NCBI GenBank assembly: GCA_035702985.1
Contig: DASSZD010000127.1
Span: 1 to 7,592 of the forward strand
DNA length: 7,592 bases
Reading direction: 5' to 3'
Source of the DNA: JAKAXG01 sp035702985
Lineage (GTDB): Bacteria; Actinomycetota; Acidimicrobiia; Acidimicrobiales; Palsa-688
Both the position numbers and the translations under genes were made by a program. Positions 1-5,695 of the stretch are shown piece by piece. Every line of letters starts with the position of its first letter. Position 1 is the stretch's first letter. The notes below the pieces were generated by a model, which worked only from the letters and a program-made list of their open reading frames with translations, did not search any database and was not told the origin of the DNA.

Positions 1-684
1 GCCGTCGGCTGCCACCGCCCGGGCCGTGCGCTCGATGTGGCCGGCCCCCCAGGAGCCGGCGACGATGAGCACCGTCCGGTCGCCGTCGCCCAGTCCCAGC
101 CGCCGGCGGGCTTCGGCCCGGTCGAGCCCGGGCTCGGAGAAGGCCGGGGCCACCACCGGGCCGGTGGCCTCCGTCTGCCTGGCTCCGAGCGCTCGGACCC
201 GGGCGGCCTGATCTTCGTGCAGGCAGAAATGCACGTCGACGTCGGGGTCGACCCACAGGCCGTGGGCGGCGAAGTCGACCACGATCGACGCCGTCGGCAC
301 CGGCATCGAACCGCGGCGGCGCATGTCGCCGAGCACCTGCGAGCACAGGTGGAACGTCGACACCGCGGCGGCCGGGCGGTGGGCCGCCATCCAGCGCTCC
401 AGCTGCCGCCCGGCCAGCCGGATGATCGGCGACGCCCGGCGGCCGGGGTCCTCGCTCGGGCGCAGCCAGATGGCGTAGATACCCTCGTACAGCCACGGGG
501 CGTGGTGCACCACCGCCTTGTAGAAGCCGGTGATGGCCCGGCCGATGCGGAACGGGAGTAGATCCCACACATCGAGCAGCTCGCAGGCGATGCCGCGCTG
601 TTGCAGGCGGCGGCGCAGTTCCCGGGCCACCCGGTCGTGACCGGCGCCCATCCCCGCCGTGAGCACCACCACCCCGCCCGCCAT
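1..684 (-). CDS. MGDG-synthase-like glycosyltransferase (GT28 type), C-terminus cut by window edge
   Basis: The 228 visible residues begin at the only usual in-frame start after the preceding stop (ATG at 684); the ribosome site is weak (GCAGG-like). The N-terminus has a beta strand followed by GMGAGHD (residues 11-17), the glycine-rich GxGH loop of the MGDG synthase N-domain. VVDFAAHGLWV (135-145) matches the family's D-x(3)-H-x(2)-W segment, and VLIVAGSWGAGHIERT (205-220) matches the first strand and Gly-rich loop of the nucleotide-sugar-binding C-domain. Members transfer galactose or glucose from a UDP-sugar to diacylglycerol, acting at the inner membrane face and making membrane glycolipids. 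Family members are usually 360-400 residues, so roughly 60% is visible; sugar and acceptor cannot be read from this part. The gene follows the dehydrogenase on the same strand after 117 bases. Family is confident, substrate is not; related MurG-like GT28 enzymes are a less likely alternative. Confidence 0.85.
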   Translation of the reverse strand, partial: MAGGVVVLTAGMGAGHDRVARELRRRLQQRGIACELLDVWDLLPFRIGRAITGFYKAVVHHAPWLYEGIYAIWLRPSEDPGRRASPIIRLAGRQLERWMAAHRPAAAVSTFHLCSQVLGDMRRRGSMPVPTASIVVDFAAHGLWVDPDVDVHFCLHEDQAARVRALGARQTEATGPVVAPAFSEPGLDRAEARRRLGLGDGDRTVLIVAGSWGAGHIERTARAVAADG

Positions 685-772
685 CAGCGCCTGCTCGGCG
701 GGCGCACTGGTGACGGCACCGTTGGCACGTACCCGGCTGGTGGACCGCTCAAACGGGCGCCGACCGCACCGG

Positions 773-790
773 ACCGGGCTCCCGCCGGGT
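773..790 (-). terminator. Possible stem-loop after the dehydrogenase gene
   Basis: On the minus strand, 12 bases after the dehydrogenase stop codon, ACCCGGC and GCCCGGT flank the four-base loop GGGA. They pair over seven positions with one central C-C mismatch, and GGGA fits the GNRA tetraloop pattern. No T-run follows, so this is not a standard intrinsic terminator. It may be an attenuating or RNA-stabilising hairpin, or chance in GC-rich DNA. Confidence 0.25.
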
Positions 791-801
791 CGCCCACCCG
801 T

Positions 802-1629
802 TCAGAGGCCCAGACCCAGACGGGTGATCCGGTCCCGCACCACGGTGGGCGTGAGCCGCTGGGTGACGGTGAGGGCCACCGCGTCGATGCCCACCAGGTA
901 GCGCTCGGACGGGAACCGGCTGGTGAGGGCCCGGCCCACCACGGCCGCCACCCGCTCCGGGTTGCCCATGAACGGCTGGGTGAGCCGCAGCCCGCTCCCG
1001 GAGCGCTGGTACGCCCGCTCGTAGTTCGAACCGGGGCGGCTGCGGGCGGTCTCGTCCACCTCCCCCCAGATGCCGGTCTTGAAGCCGCCCGGCTCCACCA
1101 GGATCACCTTGATGCCGGCCGCTGCCACCTCCATCCGGAGGGAGTCGCTGAGGGCCTCCAGGGCGTGTTTGGCCCCGCAGTACCAGCCGGCCAGAGGAGC
1201 GGTCGTCCGGCCGAACACCGACGACATGTTGACCACCCGTCCGCCGCCGGCCGCCCGCATGTGCGGGGCGGCCAGGCGGGCCAGCCGCATGGGGGCCATC
1301 ACCATCGTCTCCATCAACTCCCGGGCCTCGTCGTCGCCGACGTCCTCCACCGCGCCCATCCCCCCGAAACCGGCGTTGTTCACCAGGCCCCACGGCCGCA
1401 GCTCGTCGACGACCTGGGCGCAGCGCTCGGCGTCGTTGACGTCGAGCAGGACCGTCTCGACCCCGACGCCGGCGCGCCCGGCGGCCCGCTGGACCGCCTC
1501 CGCCTTGGCCTCGGAGCGGACCGACCCCACCGACCGGAAGCCCAGGCGGGCGGCCTCGATGGTGGTGGCCAACCCGATACCCGAGTTCGAGCCGGTGGTC
1601 AGAACCACCCGGTTGGCCCTGTCGCTCAT
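802..1629 (-). CDS. Short-chain dehydrogenase/reductase (SDR family)
   Basis: This 275-residue NAD(P)-dependent oxidoreductase has a Rossmann fold of classical SDR type. TGSNSGIG (12-19) is the TGxxxGxG cofactor loop, D63-V-N the acidic adenine-site motif, NNAG (84-87) the fold-stabilising motif, S136/S137 the catalytic serine region, YxxxK the catalytic pair Y150/K154, and PGG (180-182) the family's PG turn. R38 and R34-region basic residues after strand 2 hint at NADP(H), but this is not decisive. In the helix where classical SDRs carry the tetrad Asn (pattern ETNVxGP), this protein reads ETMVMAP, with Met at 109. The extended C-terminus (about 190-275) and overall pattern resemble SDRs acting on lipid-like or steroid/retinol-like substrates, but the substrate is unknown. 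The ATG start is preceded by GGAGGT four bases upstream. It lies 122 bases after the Sco-TlpA gene and may have its own promoter. Confidence 0.93.
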   Translation of the reverse strand: MSDRANRVVLTTGSNSGIGLATTIEAARLGFRSVGSVRSEAKAEAVQRAAGRAGVGVETVLLDVNDAERCAQVVDELRPWGLVNNAGFGGMGAVEDVGDDEARELMETMVMAPMRLARLAAPHMRAAGGGRVVNMSSVFGRTTAPLAGWYCGAKHALEALSDSLRMEVAAAGIKVILVEPGGFKTGIWGEVDETARSRPGSNYERAYQRSGSGLRLTQPFMGNPERVAAVVGRALTSRFPSERYLVGIDAVALTVTQRLTPTVVRDRITRLGLGL

Positions 1630-1633
1630 AGCT

Positions 1634-1639
1634 ACCTCC
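1634..1639 (-). promoter_or_regulatory. Ribosome binding site of the short-chain dehydrogenase
   Basis: On the minus strand GGAGGT lies four bases before the ATG at 1629. It is the best Shine-Dalgarno match in the window and fixes the start of the dehydrogenase. Confidence 0.8.
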
Positions 1640-1671
1640 AGTAACTACCACCGGAACGCCCGGCGGGCATC

Positions 1672-1677
1672 AACTTA
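1672..1677 (-). promoter_or_regulatory. Weak candidate -10 element before the dehydrogenase
   Basis: The minus strand reads TAAGTT here, a TAnnnT match in a locally AT-richer patch between the Sco-TlpA gene and the dehydrogenase. It would give a leader of about 35-40 bases ahead of the ATG. No good TTGACA-like -35 is visible 16-18 bases upstream. The call rests only on the hexamer, its position, and the gap of over 100 bases. Confidence 0.2.
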
Positions 1678-1751
1678 TGGCCGCAACCACCGCTGCTGCC
1701 GGTCCGTCGCCCGGTCGTCCGCTCCACTCCTCCGGCCGGTCGGCGACAGCG

Positions 1752-3017
1752 CTAGCTGCCCGCCGGGGTTGAGCCGGGGAAGAACTGGGCCAGGGTGTAG
1801 CGCAGCTGCTCGGCCGTCATGGCCCCCGGGTGGACGACCATCACCGATCCGGCCGGGTCCAGGTACACCGTGGTGGGCAGCCCGCTCACCTGGTAGGCGG
1901 CGGCGACGGTCCCGCCCCGGTCCGATACCACCGGGTAGCGCACGCCGGCAGCCCGGGCGAGGGACACCGCCCCGGAGCGGGACGGGTCGGCCACGTCGAC
2001 CCCCACGAAGGCGATCTTCGGGTCAGCCGCGGCGACCTGGGCGAAGGCTGCCAGCTCCGCCCGGCAGTCGACGCAGGTCGACGCCCAGAAGTTCAGCACC
2101 ACCGGCCGCCCCCTCAGGCTCTGCAGGTCGAGCGACCCGGCCGGGCCGGCGGCCAGGACGGGCAGCGAGAACCCCGGGGCGGTCTGGCCGATCCCGGCGC
2201 CCGGCCCCCGGTTCGAGGGTGCCTGGGGACCGGCCACCGGGGTCCGCTGCGAGGCCGGCAGCAGGTCCACGGCCGCCTGGGCCAGACCGTGGGAGTAGGG
2301 GTCCACGTCGACGGCGTTCTGGCCGAAGTCACCGGTGGCCCGGATCCTCCCGGCCGGGTCGATGTACTCGACCAGGGTGGAGTGGGTGACCGTCCGGGTA
2401 GCGGCGTCGGTCCCCACGTAGACGCCGTAGGCCTTCCAGACCGCCTGCAGCGCCGCCGGGGACGCGGTCCCGAACACCCAGTTGGAGATCCGGCCCAGCC
2501 CGTTGGCGTCGGTCCAGCTGCGCACCGCCGAGACCTGGGGATGGAACGGGTTGACGTTGACCGACACGAACACCACCCGGGCCCGACCCCGGGGCCCCAG
2601 ATCCTGATCGGCGCGCACCACGTCCTCGGCGAGGAGGGTGCACACATCGGTGCACTGGTCGTCGTTGAAGGACAGCACCACGGATCGGCCCCGGAACTGG
2701 GACAGGGAGAAGGGCCGGCCGCCCTGGTCCGTCAGCTGGAAGTCCGGCGCCGCCCGTCCGCTTCCCGGCAGCACCGACAGGGACAGCAGGTTGGCGGTCG
2801 GAGCGGTGATCCCGTCCAGCCGGGCGGCTCCCTGGCCGCTGATGACCACCCCGCCCGAGCCGGTGCCGCGACCGGTCTGGGTCAGCAGCACGGCGGCCAG
2901 GGCGGCGGCCAGCACCACCCCGAGGGCGGCGAACAGCAGCGGGCGGCGGGGCGGGCGGGCGGCCGGGGCGCCGGGATCCTCGGGGCTCGGCGCCCGGGTG
3001 CCGGTGGACTCAACCAC
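1752..3017 (-). CDS. Membrane-anchored fusion of a Sco1/SenC copper chaperone domain and a TlpA/ResA-type thioredoxin domain
   Basis: The protein has 421 residues from the GTG at 3017. A Pro/Arg-rich cytoplasmic N-terminus leads to one membrane segment (about 26-46), placing the rest outside. Domain one (about 85-255) is Sco1/SenC: APDFQLTD start, QCTDVC with the CxxxC pair C122/C126, and H212 in THSTLVEYID. The C126-H212 distance of 86 matches Bacillus subtilis Sco, where Cys, Cys and His bind copper. A Pro/Gly/Ser-rich linker (about 255-275) follows. Domain two (about 276-421) is TlpA/ResA-like: APGFSLP, WASTCVDC with CxxC pair C315/C318, and the cis-proline P381 in GLPTTVYLD. Sco proteins load the CuA site of cytochrome c oxidase; TlpA-like proteins reduce such partners or apocytochromes. 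The start overlaps the ccdA stop by 8 bases, suggesting translational coupling and electron supply by CcdA. A TTG at 3092 would add 25 residues inside ccdA and has no ribosome site. The domain calls are firm, the physiological target inferred. Confidence 0.92.
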   Translation of the reverse strand: MVESTGTRAPSPEDPGAPAARPPRRPLLFAALGVVLAAALAAVLLTQTGRGTGSGGVVISGQGAARLDGITAPTANLLSLSVLPGSGRAAPDFQLTDQGGRPFSLSQFRGRSVVLSFNDDQCTDVCTLLAEDVVRADQDLGPRGRARVVFVSVNVNPFHPQVSAVRSWTDANGLGRISNWVFGTASPAALQAVWKAYGVYVGTDAATRTVTHSTLVEYIDPAGRIRATGDFGQNAVDVDPYSHGLAQAAVDLLPASQRTPVAGPQAPSNRGPGAGIGQTAPGFSLPVLAAGPAGSLDLQSLRGRPVVLNFWASTCVDCRAELAAFAQVAAADPKIAFVGVDVADPSRSGAVSLARAAGVRYPVVSDRGGTVAAAYQVSGLPTTVYLDPAGSVMVVHPGAMTAEQLRYTLAQFFPGSTPAGS

Positions 3018-3912
3018 GGGGGACCGGGGCCGGCCGGGGCGGGTTCTCCGCCGGTGCCGCAGTGGCCCCCGGCGGCCTCCGCCAGCCTTCAAGCGAGGCG
3101 GCGACCAGCACGGCGATCACGGCCACCCCGAACGCCGCCCCCAGCCACCTGGCGTTGCCCGCCATCCACGACGACACCGCGGCCTGGGCACTGTTGACGG
3201 CGGTCACCAGCGGCGGGGCCGAGGTCGGGTCGGCCAGGCTGGTGGCCCAGTAGTAGGCCACGTAGGCGCCGCTCAGCACCAGCAGGACGGCGGCCAGCAG
3301 CTGGCCCAGCCTGGCGGCCGGGCGCACCACCCGCACGATGGCCCGGCGGGCGGTCGATGCGGCCAGGGCCAGCACCGCCAGCAGCAGTCCCATGCCGAGG
3401 GCGTAGGCCAGCGACGACCGCACCATGGCCCACACCCCGGGGTGGTCCAGGTTGGCGCCCACCGCGGCCAGGAACACGGGTAGGGCGCAGCCCAGCGAGG
3501 CCAGCCCGTAGAGGACCCCGAAGGTGAACATGGCCAGCGGCCGGCGGCCGCCCAGGCGGGCACGCGGCTGGGGCAGCCGGACCGGGCGGCCGGCCAGACC
3601 GGCCACCCCGATGAGGGCCATGACCGCCCCCAGGCCCACCATCAACCAGGGGATGGCCGATTCGATGCTGGCCACGACCGCCCCGAAGACCAGTCCGAGG
3701 ATGCCGAAGCAGGCGGCGAAGCCGGCGGTCACGCTGGCCGACGCGGCCAACGCCTGCACCGGCCGGCGGGCCCCGGTGCCGGGCTGGTCGGCGAAGAACG
3801 ACAGATAGGCGGGCAGGAGGGGCAACCCGCACGGGTTCGCCACCCCGACCAGGCCGAGAGCGAACGAGTACTCGAGGGCGCCGGCGTGGAGGGACGAGGC
3901 GGCCAGCAACAT
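3010..3912 (-). CDS. ccdA: CcdA-type membrane thiol-disulfide electron carrier (DsbD membrane-domain family)
   Basis: This 300-residue hydrophobic protein has about seven membrane segments (roughly 15-40, 58-82, 88-108, 128-152, 163-185, 203-222 and 256-274). The two hallmark CcdA motifs are present: NPCGLPLLPAYLSFF with C28 in the first segment and ASLGCALPVF with C142 in the fourth. CcdA uses this Cys pair to carry electrons from cytoplasmic thioredoxin to thioredoxin-like proteins outside the membrane. The next gene encodes such a partner and starts within the ccdA stop region. CcdA proteins are commonly about 220-250 residues with six segments; this one has an extra loop, a seventh hydrophobic segment and a Pro/Ala-rich tail. 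A third Cys (C68) lies in segment two. ATG at 3912 is chosen; TTG at 3915 would add one residue. Neither has a clear ribosome site. The upstream acyltransferase ends 61 bases before. Confidence 0.92.
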   Translation of the reverse strand: MLLAASSLHAGALEYSFALGLVGVANPCGLPLLPAYLSFFADQPGTGARRPVQALAASASVTAGFAACFGILGLVFGAVVASIESAIPWLMVGLGAVMALIGVAGLAGRPVRLPQPRARLGGRRPLAMFTFGVLYGLASLGCALPVFLAAVGANLDHPGVWAMVRSSLAYALGMGLLLAVLALAASTARRAIVRVVRPAARLGQLLAAVLLVLSGAYVAYYWATSLADPTSAPPLVTAVNSAQAAVSSWMAGNARWLGAAFGVAVIAVLVAASLEGWRRPPGATAAPAENPPRPAPVPRG

Positions 3913-3973
3913 CAACGGGGGGTGTGGGACCGGTAGCGGCTCACCCCAGAACCCTACGGCCGTCCCTGCGGCT

Positions 3974-5353
3974 TCACAAAGCGGGGGCGGCCGCCTTGAG
4001 GAGCGAGCCGAGGCCCTCCTCGATGCCGTGGGCCAGCACCTGCAGGTCCGGGGTGGTGGTGTAGTCGCCGGTGATGCCGAAGGTGATGTCGTCCCGGTAG
4101 CTGAATATGGCCACCCCCACCCTCACCCGGGAGGCGATCGGGACGTAAGGGATGATCTCGATCAGGGGCCGGCCCAGGCAGTAGAGGGTCTGGCGGGGGC
4201 CGGGAACGTTGGTGGTGACCGTGACGATCTCCCGCTGGGGGATCCGGAACCCCAAGCGGACGAACGCCGCCCAGGCCGCGTAGGGGACGTAGCGGCCGAG
4301 CGTCTCGAGGGCCTCGCCCACCCTGGGCTCCTCGCGGTCCTTGAGCCCGCTCAGCTCCCGGCGGATCAGCGCCAGCTGCTCCACCGGGTCGGCGACGTGC
4401 ACGGGTAGGTCGACAATCATGGCCGACACCTCGTTGTCGTACACGTTCTCGCCGCCCGGCGGCCTGAGTGACACCGGCACCAGCGACGGCACCATGTGAG
4501 GTGTGGGCATCTCCCCCCGGTGCAGCAGCATGGCCCTGAACCCGGCAGCGATGGCGGCCAGCACCACGTCGTTGATGGTGCCACCCAGCTCCGCCCGGAC
4601 GGCCCGGACATCGGCCAGGCGCAGCCTCACCCACGTGTAGTGCCGCTGCTGACCCACGGGGCCGGACAGCGACGACCGGTGGGCTGGAGCCAGAGCCGTC
4701 CGGGCCGCCCACGCGCCGCGGGCCACGGACCGGGCCTGCTGCCAGGCCCGGCCCGGCTCGACGGCCAGCCGGGTCGCCGCCTGCACGGCCCGCAGGGGCA
4801 GGGTCAGGCCCTCGCCGGCCGAGCGGGCCATCAGCCGCAGGGAGCCGGGACCCGGCACCGCCTGTTGCGGAGTGGGCGCCGACCCCGGGGAGTCGAACAT
4901 CACCCGGTACAGGTCCGTGCCGGACACCCCGTCGACCATGCAGTGGTGGACCTTGGAGATCAACGCCCAGTGACCTCCGGCCAGGCCGGTGACCATCCAG
5001 TACTCCCACAGGGGCCGGTCCCGGTCCAGCCGCTGGGCCATGACCGCCGACATCAGCTGCGCCAGTTCCGGGTCGCCTCCCGGATCGGGCAGGGCGGTCG
5101 GTCTGATGTGGAAGTGGATGTCGAAGTCCGGGTCGTCCACCCAGACCGGAGGCCCGAGACGCCATGGGACGGTGCGCAGCTTCTGGCGATAGCGGGGTAC
5201 GGAGGGCAGGTGGCTCCCGATGACCGCCACCACCTCCTCGTAGGCGGGTACCGGCCCCTCGAAGACGGCGATGGAGGCGATGGCCATGGAGGTGTGCCGG
5301 TCCTCCTCCTCGGCTTCGATGAAGGCGGCGTCAAGGGGGCTCAGGCGGTCCAC
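3974..5353 (-). CDS. Wax ester synthase/diacylglycerol O-acyltransferase (WS/DGAT family)
   Basis: These enzymes transfer an acyl group from acyl-CoA to diacylglycerol or a fatty alcohol, making storage triacylglycerol or wax esters at the membrane and lipid-body surface. The protein has 459 residues, the usual length. It begins with the typical V/M-DRLSPLDAAFIEAE sequence. Visible motifs are PLWE (114-117), the catalytic HHxxxDG as HHCMVDG (136-142, H137 the expected general base), NDVVLA (261-266), TNVPGP (381-386) and the C-terminal ITGDYTTTPD region (427-436). The GTG at 5353 is preceded by GGGAGG six bases upstream; the open frame continues to 5494, but that Arg-rich extension overlaps the small gene and does not look like the family. 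The start overlaps the 85-residue gene's end by 13 bases, so translation is probably coupled. Substrate preference cannot be told from sequence. Confidence 0.95.
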   Translation of the reverse strand: MDRLSPLDAAFIEAEEEDRHTSMAIASIAVFEGPVPAYEEVVAVIGSHLPSVPRYRQKLRTVPWRLGPPVWVDDPDFDIHFHIRPTALPDPGGDPELAQLMSAVMAQRLDRDRPLWEYWMVTGLAGGHWALISKVHHCMVDGVSGTDLYRVMFDSPGSAPTPQQAVPGPGSLRLMARSAGEGLTLPLRAVQAATRLAVEPGRAWQQARSVARGAWAARTALAPAHRSSLSGPVGQQRHYTWVRLRLADVRAVRAELGGTINDVVLAAIAAGFRAMLLHRGEMPTPHMVPSLVPVSLRPPGGENVYDNEVSAMIVDLPVHVADPVEQLALIRRELSGLKDREEPRVGEALETLGRYVPYAAWAAFVRLGFRIPQREIVTVTTNVPGPRQTLYCLGRPLIEIIPYVPIASRVRVGVAIFSYRDDITFGITGDYTTTPDLQVLAHGIEEGLGSLLKAAAPAL

Positions 5354-5598
5354 GGTGTTCCTCCCGACGATCGGGCGGTCCCGCTGCCGGCCCGGCTGCG
5401 GCCGGGGACGTCGGCGGTGGCCTCCTCCGCGGCGGCGAGGGCGTCGACCACGTCGTGCACGGTTTGGCGCCTGCGCATCAGATCCACCCGCCACACGTTG
5501 TCGTCGGTGGCGGCGATCTCGTAGCTCAGATCCCTGATGGCCTGGTCGAGCAGGAACACCAACTCGGAGGCCTGCTCATCGGTGAGGAACAAAAGCAT
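5341..5598 (-). CDS. Small helical protein of unknown function, coupled to the acyltransferase gene
   Basis: From ATG at 5598 this encodes 85 residues starting MLLFLTDEQASELVFLLDQA. The first 60 or so residues look like two amphipathic helices: one around TDEQASELVFLLDQAIRDLSYEIAAT (6-31), then an Arg-rich helix around RVDLMRRRQTVHDVVDALAAA. The tail (about 65-85) is Gly/Ser/Thr/Arg-rich and probably disordered. There is no signal peptide, membrane segment or Cys. From memory, similar short proteins with a LLDxAxxDLSYEIAxTDN core occur in actinobacteria as hypothetical proteins; I know no function. A GGAG lies nine bases before the ATG. An in-frame start at 5742 would add 48 Pro/Arg-rich residues and run into the phosphatase gene, so it is unlikely. 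The end overlaps the acyltransferase start by 13 bases. Confidence 0.75.
   Translation of the reverse strand: MLLFLTDEQASELVFLLDQAIRDLSYEIAATDDNVWRVDLMRRRQTVHDVVDALAAAEEATADVPGRSRAGSGTARSSGGTPWTA
5360..5365 (-). promoter_or_regulatory. Ribosome binding site of the WS/DGAT gene
   Basis: The minus strand reads GGGAGG here, six bases before the GTG at 5353. It decides for that start over upstream in-frame codons and lies inside the last codons of the small 85-residue gene. Confidence 0.7.
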
Positions 5599-5607
5599 GG
5601 GCTCTGA

Positions 5608-5611
5608 CTCC
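5608..5611 (-). promoter_or_regulatory. Ribosome binding site of the 85-residue protein
   Basis: The minus strand reads GGAG (within TGGAGT), nine bases before the ATG at 5598. It is a short but acceptable match that supports this start over the upstream one. Confidence 0.45.
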
Positions 5612-5686
5612 AGTCTCGGACCGCGACGCCCGGATGTTCCCACCCGGGGGAGGGGCGGGGGCAGGGCCGAAAGTCTCGGCGGTCCG
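5612..5686. repeat. Short direct and inverted repeats between the phosphatase and the small gene
   Basis: AGTCTCGG occurs on the plus strand at 5612-5619 and again at 5672-5679, 60 bases apart. Partly overlapping these, CGGACCG (5617-5623) and CGGTCCG (5680-5686) form a perfect 7-base inverted pair with a 56-base loop rich in C and G runs. All lie in the 97-base gap. They may be operator half-sites or the base of an RNA stem; chance cannot be excluded at this GC content. Confidence 0.25.
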
Positions 5687-5695
5687 TCCCGGAGC

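Noticed and set aside
601..2389. Long plus-strand open frames (601-1644 and 1070-2389).
   Set aside because: They are antisense to well-supported genes (dehydrogenase and Sco-TlpA), have Arg/Pro/Gly/Ala-rich sequence without any recognisable domain, and are expected by chance in such GC-rich DNA.
3018..3092. TTG at 3092 as the start of the Sco-TlpA gene.
   Set aside because: It would place 83 bases of overlap inside ccdA, has no ribosome site, and adds only an Arg/Gly-rich stretch. The GTG at 3017 gives the short overlap typical of coupled genes.
5354..5494. Extending the WS/DGAT upstream to 5494.
   Set aside because: The extension is Arg/Gly/Pro-rich, overlaps the small gene heavily, and the GTG at 5353 has a good ribosome site and the family's typical N-terminus.
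5615..5641. ECF-sigma-like promoter on the minus strand (GGGAAC, 17 bases, CGAG) before the small gene.
   Set aside because: The -10 part is a poor match, and the expected transcript start would fall on or beyond the ribosome site of the small gene.
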